From an uncultured Prevotellaceae bacterium (lineage in GTDB: Bacteria > Bacteroidota > Bacteroidia > Bacteroidales > Bacteroidaceae), in assembly GCA_946406585.1 (NCBI GenBank), contig CAMJLI010000015.1:1-19684 (forward strand): a DNA stretch of 19,684 bases, read 5' to 3'. Each line of letters opens with the position of its first letter. Position 1 is the first letter of the stretch. Both the position numbers and the translations under genes were made by a program. Positions 13,112 to 19,684 of the stretch are shown here, in pieces. A model generated the notes under the pieces. That model made no database searches, had not been told where the DNA came from, and was given only the letters and a program-made list of their open reading frames with translations.

Positions 13112-15946
13112 TTATTTAGCCAAACCTATATAGAACAGGTTGCCTGTGTCGGCTTTCGTCAGAGTGTGTGTGCCTTTGGGCAATGTCACAGTCAGTGTGC
13201 CTTGACCGGATGTTCCATTGTCTGCGCTTCCAGTCAGTTTCTCTCCGTCAACCTTGATGTTGTATCTGGTGTCATTAGTACCGAACACCAAAGTGAGGGT
13301 CATGTCTTCTTCCGTTGTGAATGTAACAACTGTCTTTGACTCAATCTTCAAGCACCATGTCAACTCCACACCGTTTACTGTCGCTGTTCCTTTCGTATTG
13401 GAATAACTGCCATTTTCAATAGTGAAGAGGGTGTTTGATGGGCCGTTTTCCGTAAATGTACATTCCACATCGGCTGTTATGGTTGAGCCACTTGGGTCAT
13501 CACCCGGGTCGACACCTGGGTCGTCTCCGCCTCCTCCAGTGTTGCCGCCATCACTGATTGTCTCGCCACCGAAAATGCCTTGCAGAAGAGATTTGTATTC
13601 CTTGATGGCTGTTTCGAGACCTGTATTTATTTCATAGTCTGTGTCATCTTCAGAAGTAAATGTCCATTGGAAGTCTCCATGCCCCATGCGGCCGGCGCCA
13701 TGCCATCCTTCTACTTTGGACGGTACGTCTGCTGGTGCATCTGGTGTGTAGGAGTACATCAGACTGGCATTGGTGTCGAAGTTGTCGTATGTGGTTCCAC
13801 CTACGATGGCCTTGACGCTGGATGGAACGATGTCACCGCGTGATGTCGCTTCCCATGCATCGAAGGAGCCTGCATTCTGTTGGTATGTGGTGTAGTTGCA
13901 TTTTTCTGCGAACACATTGTTGAAACTCTTTATCATTCCTCCATTTTCTCCAGAGAATGTGCCACCATCATGACCTTGAAGGGATATCAACATGGGGTAT
14001 TTGGTGTTGCGGAAATAGTTGTTTTCAACAAAGGCACTTGAACCCGTGGTTGCTCCTACTCCATATTTGGATACTCCGTCAAAATAGTTGTTCCATACAT
14101 GGACAGACATCGTGCGAATGCGTGGATGGCGTGAGTCGGAATGGTCATACCAATTATGGTGATATGTGATGTAGTTGGGACCGCTTTCGCTCTTCATTCC
14201 TGACATGGTCGACTTGCCTGTGTCCCAGAAATGGCAATTGTCTATTGTCACATATTTTGAATCGCTCTTCACATCAATAGCTCCATCGCCTTTGACTTGG
14301 TCGCCTCCTTTGTTTTTGCCATAGAACACGTCTATGTGGTGCACCCAAATGTTGGAGTTGTCTGTGTCGAGAGAAATGCCGTCATCCATGCATTGCATGA
14401 TTCCAAAATTGCGCAACTCTACATCCTTGCAATTGCGTACCAATATGCCGAAGCCGTAAATGGTGGCATCTTCTCCTATTCCTTCTATGGTGATGTTCAT
14501 CTCGGAATCCTCTTTGTTGCCTTTCACCTGCAGGCCTTCTTCTTTACTGCCAATGGAATCCAAGTCGTTGACGGTGATTTTGCCCAAGAGGCGGAAACTC
14601 ATGGGGGTTTGGTCGTAACCCTTTTGATAGGCATCTATGATATGCTGCATTCCTTTGAAAGTTGCAGTTTTGCCTTTTCCGTCCACAACAACACTGCTTG
14701 TGATGGTCTTCACGGTATTCTTGGTCACATAGAATACCTTTGCACCTTCTTTTAGAGAACCATCGTTCTTGTAAGCTCCTACACCAGAATGGTTGAAGTG
14801 TGCAAAGCCCTCGCGAACATAATTGGCTACTTTTATGTTCTCTGCATAACTGGCGGCACTCTCTACCTCTGCATCGCTTACCACGGGGACAACCTTGAAA
14901 GAATAGTCGTTGCCGGCAACAAGACCTACCATGTCTGCACGGCCGTATGTGCCATAGTCGCGAACAAGCATGTTGTCAAGCTTTGTGTAGCTGCCGATTT
15001 TGCCACCTTTTATATATACTGCATAGTTGGTGGCTCCCTCGTATGGTTCCCATTTCACGTATGCAGACTCAAGCCAGCCTTTGGATTCTGTAATGACAAC
15101 ACCATTGTTTGTGATGTCGGCATTCTCGCCTTGGCTTATTCCCTTGGAGAACGATATGTTTTTTACAGAGCCATAATATGTGTCGGAATTGCCTGACTTG
15201 GTGGTTACTACTACTGTTGACTCTTCCTTGTCCATATCTACGGAGTTGAGGCTGGACGTGTCGTAATAGTTGATTCTGCCGTCAAGCGTCTCCACATACA
15301 TCTGGTTGTTTTTTGAATTGCGGTTTACACTATTGGTGACCACATCTTCATGAAGACTTGCTGCTGCTCCTGGTATTACAACAACCTTGTCTGTGGATAC
15401 ATCGCTGATTTCAAGTGTGTAGATATACAATCCACCAGTTGGCTTCAACACTACATCTCCGTTGCTGTTAACTTTTGCCTCACCTGTTTGTTCTGATGTG
15501 GATTCTGTGAAACCATTAACGGCCGTGGCGTTGTCTGAAAGTGTGAAGGTGCGTTCGCTGCTCGTGTTTGATGATTTGTATCTCACCTTTATGGTTTGGC
15601 CTTTCATCAAGTTTGGTATTGTGATGGGGTTGCCGGAACCTCCTACATACAGACGGCCTGCGCCAAGGCGAATCTGGCCAGTCTCGTTGTCCGTGCAGGT
15701 GAAGAGCAAGCCTTTGGCGAAGTCCAACTCTTTGTTGGAGGCTATCAACGGCTCGTTTGTCAAAGACTTTACGTAGCAATATCTTTTGCTGCTGTCATAT
15801 ATCCAGTTGCCTGTGTTGTCTGATTTCAACAAGTTCTCGTCTGCACTGCTGATGCTTGTGAAATCAAATGTGGTTTCACCGAATGCCATGTTGCTCATCT
15901 GGCACACCAACATCAATAATAGTGCTATATATTTCTTACTTTTCAT
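13112..15946 (-). CDS. Multidomain PL1 pectate lyase
   Basis: A 944-residue secreted lyase that cleaves polygalacturonate by beta-elimination with Ca2+. A signal peptide (1-23) is followed by a beta-sandwich module (about 26-182), a small module ending GSVKNISFSK (about 205-269), a fibronectin-III-like domain (about 290-375), and the PL1 parallel beta-helix (about 415-745). Helix marks are MDDGISLD and DGAIDVKSD (Ca2+-site acids), VTIDNCHFWD, and HHNWYDHSDSRHPRIR with the catalytic Arg of the SRHPRIR motif (Arg606/609/611 cluster), then VHVWNNYF. A Gly/Asp/Pro linker (about 798-822) leads to a second C-terminal sandwich (823-944). No promoter is seen in the 55 bases before it, so it is cotranscribed with the dockerin gene. 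Confidence 0.93.
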   Translation of the reverse strand: MKSKKYIALLLMLVCQMSNMAFGETTFDFTSISSADENLLKSDNTGNWIYDSSKRYCYVKSLTNEPLIASNKELDFAKGLLFTCTDNETGQIRLGAGRLYVGGSGNPITIPNLMKGQTIKVRYKSSNTSSERTFTLSDNATAVNGFTESTSEQTGEAKVNSNGDVVLKPTGGLYIYTLEISDVSTDKVVVIPGAAASLHEDVVTNSVNRNSKNNQMYVETLDGRINYYDTSSLNSVDMDKEESTVVVTTKSGNSDTYYGSVKNISFSKGISQGENADITNNGVVITESKGWLESAYVKWEPYEGATNYAVYIKGGKIGSYTKLDNMLVRDYGTYGRADMVGLVAGNDYSFKVVPVVSDAEVESAASYAENIKVANYVREGFAHFNHSGVGAYKNDGSLKEGAKVFYVTKNTVKTITSSVVVDGKGKTATFKGMQHIIDAYQKGYDQTPMSFRLLGKITVNDLDSIGSKEEGLQVKGNKEDSEMNITIEGIGEDATIYGFGILVRNCKDVELRNFGIMQCMDDGISLDTDNSNIWVHHIDVFYGKNKGGDQVKGDGAIDVKSDSKYVTIDNCHFWDTGKSTMSGMKSESGPNYITYHHNWYDHSDSRHPRIRTMSVHVWNNYFDGVSKYGVGATTGSSAFVENNYFRNTKYPMLISLQGHDGGTFSGENGGMIKSFNNVFAEKCNYTTYQQNAGSFDAWEATSRGDIVPSSVKAIVGGTTYDNFDTNASLMYSYTPDAPADVPSKVEGWHGAGRMGHGDFQWTFTSEDDTDYEINTGLETAIKEYKSLLQGIFGGETISDGGNTGGGGDDPGVDPGDDPSGSTITADVECTFTENGPSNTLFTIENGSYSNTKGTATVNGVELTWCLKIESKTVVTFTTEEDMTLTLVFGTNDTRYNIKVDGEKLTGSADNGTSGQGTLTVTLPKGTHTLTKADTGNLFYIGLAK

Positions 15947-16001
15947 AATCGACAGTTTTATGTGTTCTTTTTAATGCACTTTCTGAAGTCTCTGCATACA
16001 A

Positions 16002-16946
16002 CTATTTGACGCTTAGGTCGCTCGACTCTCCATCGATGGTGATGGTGAAAGAGGAGAGCGTTGTTCCTCCTAGAATCATTTTTACCAGCTCTGAGACATC
16101 GGCTACAGATATTTCTCCATTGCCATCCAAGTCTGCAACAGAAACGTCAAAGTCGTCCCTGCTTACACCTAATATGTAACTCACTATTGATGACACGTCG
16201 GAAACAGAGAGCGTGCCGTCTCCGTTAACGTCACCTGTCATCTTTTGTTGTCCATCTGGTGAAATGAGATACGCTCCAAGTGCATCCATGCTCTCGCCAG
16301 CCACAAATGGTGAAACGTAATTGCCGCTTGTAAACATGTAACCGCCTACAGCGGGAGTGGTGGCGTTGAGTGTGCCTATGAAATCGTATGCCTCACCTGC
16401 TATGGTGCTGCCTTCTGAAATGTTGGAAACAAGTACTTCTGAACATTCTATCTTGCTTACATCCTTGCCCGTCTTTATGATGTATGGGATGCCCGACTTG
16501 ATATCCTTGACAGTGGAATAGTTTATGTGGCCTGGCGCACCCTCGTCCATGGTCGCTATTATGGTGCCCTCGCCAAAAATGTCGGATATGGAGGATTCTG
16601 GTATGTCGAAAGGAAGACAAAGTGATGACCATTCACCTGATTTCAGGGTCTTGCCAACTTCCACTCCAACTACTTTTCCTCCAAAAGTCTTGATGGTTTT
16701 CAGGTTGTCGTAATTGTTCCCGTTGAATACTGCAACATAGTTGAAACCTATGTTGACAGACGTGAGAAGTTCGGTTTGGCTTGTGCCATCCTCAAATGTC
16801 AAAGTCACATCATCGCCAGAGAACGTCATTCTCGTGGCAAATTTGTTTACCACATTGCCGTTCACTTGAACCGTCTCCTTGGAGTCTGCATGGACATATA
16901 GTGCCGCCCATGCCAACAATAAGCAGGATAAAATAGTTCTTTTCAT
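16002..16946 (-). CDS. Secreted protein with C-terminal dockerin type I repeats
   Basis: A 314-residue secreted protein with no enzymatic domain that I recognise. The signal peptide (1-20) is followed by a VTLTFEDGTSQTELLTSVNIGF segment (47-68), then a region with WSSLCLPFDIP (106-116) and GIPYIIKTG (152-160) that is frequent in Prevotella surface proteins. Residues 238-284 carry two dockerin Ca2+ loops, GDVNGDGTLSVSDV and ADLDGNGEISVADV, each followed by a helix. A short strand-rich tail (294-314) ends the protein. Start at the ATG at 16946; an in-frame TTG at 16976 is ignored. It precedes PL1 by 55 bases. It may attach the lyase or glycan to the surface, or simply be a Ca2+-stabilised surface protein; no cohesin is present here. 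Confidence 0.8.
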   Translation of the reverse strand: MKRTILSCLLLAWAALYVHADSKETVQVNGNVVNKFATRMTFSGDDVTLTFEDGTSQTELLTSVNIGFNYVAVFNGNNYDNLKTIKTFGGKVVGVEVGKTLKSGEWSSLCLPFDIPESSISDIFGEGTIIATMDEGAPGHINYSTVKDIKSGIPYIIKTGKDVSKIECSEVLVSNISEGSTIAGEAYDFIGTLNATTPAVGGYMFTSGNYVSPFVAGESMDALGAYLISPDGQQKMTGDVNGDGTLSVSDVSSIVSYILGVSRDDFDVSVADLDGNGEISVADVSELVKMILGGTTLSSFTITIDGESSDLSVK

Positions 16947-17014
16947 AAATGAGATATTAAGTTTGATTGATTTCAAGTAGTCTCAATAAAATGCCTTGAT
17001 TGTCAGCACTTCTG

Positions 17015-17022
17015 CAAAGATA
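17015..17022 (-). promoter_or_regulatory. -7 promoter element of the dockerin-PL1 unit
   Basis: On the minus strand TATCTTTG, followed by CA, matches TAnnTTTG exactly and lies 68 bases upstream of the ATG at 16946. No -33 TTTG is seen, which fits a promoter needing an activator bound upstream. Confidence 0.65.
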
Positions 17023-17082
17023 GTAAATTATAATAATAATGTGTTTAAATGTAATGCAGAAAATGAAATTTAAAACGAAAAC

Positions 17083-17115
17083 GTTTGCAAATTACATTGA
17101 AGGTTTGCAAATGAC
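17083..17115. repeat. 20-bp-spaced direct repeat upstream of the dockerin-PL1 promoter
   Basis: GTTTGCAAATTAC (17083-17095) and GTTTGCAAATGAC (17103-17115) are identical in 12 of 13 positions with a 20-base period, about two helical turns. The first copy overlaps an AAACGTTT palindrome (17079-17086). The pair lies about 60-95 bases upstream of the -7 box, a usual place for an activator. Possible operator; regulator unknown. Confidence 0.45.
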
Positions 17116-17130
17116 TTCATATCATGATGA

Positions 17131-17170
17131 AAGCCACACCATGGTCTTCGTGTGACAAATGGTGTGGCTT
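17131..17170 (-). terminator. Hairpin terminator after the DUF6055 gene
   Basis: AAGCCACACCAT (17131-17142) and ATGGTGTGGCTT (17159-17170) form a perfect 12-bp stem with a 16-base loop, 24 bases after the DUF6055 stop. The minus-strand tail is only TTTCATCAT, so the T-tract is weak although the stem is strong. Confidence 0.7.
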
Positions 17171-17194
17171 CACTGTATTGGGCGTGGCAAGTAC

Positions 17195-19339
17195 CTATCT
17201 TGTCTGTTTTTTCCCATCTATTATATAAATGCCGTGTGAAGATGGCTTTTCCACTTTCAAGCCTCCTATTGTGTAAGTTCCTTTGCTGTTGGTCTGGTTC
17301 TTGCCTTTTAGAGGATGGATGCCTGTTGTTGGGTCTTTGTAGTCTATGTTGTTTAGCACTACTTCATTGCGGTTGTTGTCAATATGTATGTTGAAGACAA
17401 TGCGGGCTATGGCTTCCTTTGTAGCAGACAGCTTGTATCGCAGTGCCTGTCCGAATGTGATGTCCTGGCCATTGGTCAGCCTGTTGGGATATTCACCGAT
17501 GTTGAAAGTCAGGGTGCTTGCATTCATCTCACTATATGCGTATCCGCTGTTATAGTCAGTGACAACACCGCTTTTTGAAAACCAATGACCATAACCATTG
17601 GCTGTGGAACCTCTGTTTACAAGGCTTAAGTTCGTGGGATTCAATGGATAGAACATTATTCTTCCAATTGCAGGACCACCGCTCGAATAGGCTTGCATCT
17701 TGCTGGATATTGTTGAGGGATCCATTTGGAAGGCAGTGCCAAGAGTGGCCAATGCTTGGCCAGACAATGTTACTGCCGTTGCTGTGTAGTCGCTTCTCAC
17801 TGGCATGTAGACATCGTAAGTCAGTGTGACATCGGACACTTCTCGACCATCTATCTCTGGAGCTACGTATACAGTGGCGCCGTTGCCTATGTCTGTGCCT
17901 TCGATGTCGATCGTGTAGGGCCAGTGCTCTGCATTGGTGACCGACTCTGTCCATTTGTGTTGGACATATGTCTTGGGGGCAGGCACCACGATCATCCACA
18001 GGCGTTCGGTTCCTTCCGGCACTGTCATCTTGACGTCATTCGTCACGTCGTTGTTCGTTTGGCAATAGATAGAGTCTTCATTGAAGTATTGCCGGCTGCC
18101 GTCTTTCATCAGTGCCACATAACCTAACCTGAAACCTCGTTGAGAGGATATGGTGGGGCGCAAGTAGGTGGTACGGGTGGTCTTCTGCCATTTCGATTCA
18201 CCATTGAATAGTTCGGCAGGGTCGTTCTTGGCCAAGTTGCTGGCTGCTTTCAACGCCGTGAAGTGAACAGTTATTTCTGTTCCAGGCGAAGGCACTTTCA
18301 GCGGTATTACGTTAAATCCCGTTGACTGAGGTGTGCTGGATAGGGCTACTTGGTATTTGTGGTCTCCTATCATGCAGCAGCGGTATGTGAAATCTCCTAT
18401 GTGGGAATTGCGGTAGGGAACGCAGGCTTCAAAGTCCCATGTGGCACATCGGGCGGCATATTCATAATATAATTTGAATAGACCTGAAACATCAAGCTTC
18501 TTGTTTGCCATCAGCGCCTCGTTGAAATCTTTGGAGCCGGTCAGGGGTTGGCGCCATATCTGCCCAATTGTAGTTATGTCATTGTATTTTTGACATAGGA
18601 AATAGTGCAGCCAGTATGATTGGTACCTGTGCCATTCGTGTGTGAATGCGAGGTTGTGGGAATTCCTGAATATGTCGATGCTCTGGGAGAACATCAGGTT
18701 GGGGTACGATTGGTTGGCTTGCCATTGTGCCGTCTGCTCCCAGATGGTTTGGCCGTTGCCTACGGGAAGATGGAAACCGGTGCCTATGGTTTGGGATGAA
18801 TTGTGGTTGTTGCCGGATGCATCGGAGTAGCACATGTAGTGGAATGAGTGCCCCACTTCATGAGCTACGGAATGACCCACGGGCTTGCATGCGGAAGGAC
18901 CCAGCCACAATGCTGACACCTCAAAGTCATAGCCTCCACCATAACATACCCAGTCTTTGGTGTGGTTGAGCAGTACCATGACCTTGTATTTGCGCAAGTT
19001 GGTCTTTTCTTTGTCTACGAAACCTAATTGGTTGATTTCCAAATCATAGAAGGCTTCACATTTCTGTAGCAAATCTTGCTCGTCCACACGGTAATCGGTG
19101 GGTGATTTTGAGGGTAGGGTGGAGCCGTAGCCTTTATCCCAAAATACAATGACATTGTCTGATTCTACGGAACGGGATTTCGACCATGTATAACGATTTG
19201 TTGGGTCGCTTTCAGAATACAACAGCGAGTCGGAAGGCCATGGGTGCTTCCATTCGTCAGGAATGTAGACTGTTTTTTGTGCCATGACAATGTTGAATGT
19301 CATACCTGCTAAAAAGAATAAAAGACAGAACCTTTTCAT
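17195..19339 (-). CDS. DUF6055-DUF4859 secreted HEVGH metallopeptidase-like protein
   Basis: A 714-residue secreted protein of unestablished function. The signal peptide (1-20) is followed by a gluzincin-like domain. In it, SVAHEVGHSFHYM (157-169) carries the zinc motif HExxH (His160, Glu161, His164), and IWEQTAQWQANQSYP (199-213) offers Glu201 as a probable third ligand. The following SHNLAFTHEWHRYQSYWLHYFL stretch fits DUF6055. A beta-rich middle (about 330-480) leads to a DUF4859-like module (about 503-640, TANGYGHWFSKSGVV). The tail ends GLKVEKPSSHGIYIIDGKKQTR-like, recalling the short C-terminal tails common in Prevotella secreted proteins. It may be a protease acting on plant or host glycoprotein. 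No TAnnTTTG box was found in the 84 bases upstream. Confidence 0.78.
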   Translation of the reverse strand: MKRFCLLFFLAGMTFNIVMAQKTVYIPDEWKHPWPSDSLLYSESDPTNRYTWSKSRSVESDNVIVFWDKGYGSTLPSKSPTDYRVDEQDLLQKCEAFYDLEINQLGFVDKEKTNLRKYKVMVLLNHTKDWVCYGGGYDFEVSALWLGPSACKPVGHSVAHEVGHSFHYMCYSDASGNNHNSSQTIGTGFHLPVGNGQTIWEQTAQWQANQSYPNLMFSQSIDIFRNSHNLAFTHEWHRYQSYWLHYFLCQKYNDITTIGQIWRQPLTGSKDFNEALMANKKLDVSGLFKLYYEYAARCATWDFEACVPYRNSHIGDFTYRCCMIGDHKYQVALSSTPQSTGFNVIPLKVPSPGTEITVHFTALKAASNLAKNDPAELFNGESKWQKTTRTTYLRPTISSQRGFRLGYVALMKDGSRQYFNEDSIYCQTNNDVTNDVKMTVPEGTERLWMIVVPAPKTYVQHKWTESVTNAEHWPYTIDIEGTDIGNGATVYVAPEIDGREVSDVTLTYDVYMPVRSDYTATAVTLSGQALATLGTAFQMDPSTISSKMQAYSSGGPAIGRIMFYPLNPTNLSLVNRGSTANGYGHWFSKSGVVTDYNSGYAYSEMNASTLTFNIGEYPNRLTNGQDITFGQALRYKLSATKEAIARIVFNIHIDNNRNEVVLNNIDYKDPTTGIHPLKGKNQTNSKGTYTIGGLKVEKPSSHGIYIIDGKKQTR

Positions 19340-19423
19340 CTTGAATGTTGAAAAAATTTTTGTGATTGTGTTAAGTAGGTGTTCTAAAAATGATGGTATC
19401 TAGTAGATTGTTGGGAAAATGAT

Positions 19424-19460
19424 TGGCGGAAAAAACATCTTCTGATGTCATTTTCCGCCA
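19424..19460 (-). terminator. Hairpin between the aminotransferase and DUF6055 genes
   Basis: TGGCGGAAAA and TTTTCCGCCA form a 10-bp outer stem. After a small internal loop, ACATC and GATGT form a 5-bp inner stem closed by TTCT. It lies about 70 bases after the aminotransferase stop. The minus-strand tail (ATCATTTTCCC) is modestly T-rich. Probably ends aminotransferase transcription. Confidence 0.65.
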
Positions 19461-19530
19461 TTTATCGCATCGGCATTTTCAATAATTAATTGAAATCATT
19501 GCCTTGTTAGTGCCATGTTTTTCTATGTTG

Positions 19531-19684
19531 TTATTGCTTCACCACTTTTTTGATGATGTTGATGATTCTTTCAACATCTTTGTCGGTGACGCATGGACCT
19601 GAAGGCAGGCAAAGTCCTTTCCTGAACAACTTTTCGCATGTGCCATTAACATAGGCTGGTGCATCCTTGTATACTGGTTGTGTG
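19531..19684 (-). CDS. DegT/DnrJ/EryC1/StrS aminotransferase, C-terminal fragment
   Basis: Fifty C-terminal residues before a TAA at 19533-19531; the gene continues past the right edge. The segment PVYKDAPAYVNGTCEKLFRKG followed by LCLPSGP and then VTDKDVERIINIIKKVV is the characteristic end of the PLP-dependent sugar aminotransferase family, whose members make amino sugars for capsule, O-antigen or protein glycans. Substrate cannot be judged from this end. Together with the GT32 and GT9 genes it hints at a surface-glycan locus to the right. Confidence 0.85.
   Translation of the reverse strand, partial: TQPVYKDAPAYVNGTCEKLFRKGLCLPSGPCVTDKDVERIINIIKKVVKQ

Noticed and set aside
14297..15196. 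Two open frames on the + strand (152 and 135 codons)
   Set aside because: Both are antisense to PL1 and read as aromatic/Cys-rich shadows without start signals.
13059..19460. Shared GGCGGA...TCCGCC arms in the hairpins at 13059 and 19424
   Set aside because: Similarity is limited to about six bases of the stem base; loops and inner stems differ, so this is not a dispersed repeat or mobile element.
1..19684. CRISPR array, tRNA, rRNA, insertion sequence or prophage genes
   Set aside because: No regularly spaced repeats, cloverleaf sequence, transposase or phage-like protein was recognised anywhere in the window.

Overview
The window looks like a chromosomal segment of a gut-type Bacteroidota, most likely Prevotellaceae (Prevotella/Segatella). 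This rests on three things. Many intergenic regions carry a -7 box of the form TAnnTTTG, the Bacteroidota housekeeping promoter. Most genes lack a strong purine-rich Shine-Dalgarno. The gene families are typical of the group: GH106, DUF4982-type GH2, DUF6055/DUF4859, dockerin-bearing PL1 partners, TraB/GumN and LolA-like proteins. No species call is made.

Left part (1-5660), small conserved genes in alternating orientation: the 3' end of an unidentified + gene; a DUF3828-like lipoprotein (-); a UPF0145/YbjQ protein (+); a secreted histidine-type phosphatase (-); a TraB/GumN protein followed closely by a small secreted FMN-binding protein (+, probable operon); a LolA-like periplasmic protein (-); and a compact sigma-70 factor that lacks the sigma-3 domain (+). 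Convergent pairs are separated by hairpins and divergent pairs by back-to-back -7 boxes.

Middle and right part (5669-19339), a plant-polysaccharide region on the minus strand: a two-gene unit GH106 alpha-L-rhamnosidase then GH2 beta-glycosidase; a two-gene unit dockerin protein then PL1 pectate lyase; and a large HEVGH metallopeptidase-like DUF6055-DUF4859 protein. The first gene of each two-gene unit has its own -7 box. All five products carry signal peptides. Together they point to extracellular and periplasmic attack on pectin/rhamnogalacturonan: the lyase cuts the homogalacturonan-type backbone, the rhamnosidase and GH2 enzyme trim side chains or fragments, and the DUF6055 protein may deal with protein or glycoprotein. 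No SusC/SusD pair, sulfatase or hybrid two-component sensor is visible, so any transporter and regulator lie outside.

The polysaccharide genes are interrupted by two cell-envelope glycosyltransferases (GT32, +; GT9, -). The window ends in the C-terminus of a DegT/DnrJ/EryC1/StrS aminotransferase (-), suggesting a surface-glycan locus next door. I saw no tRNA, rRNA, CRISPR array, insertion sequence or phage gene. The points most worth following are the sigma factor without sigma-3, the DUF6055 protein beside a dockerin/pectate lyase pair, a 20-bp-spaced direct repeat upstream of that pair, and a GC-rich hairpin in the GH106 leader.
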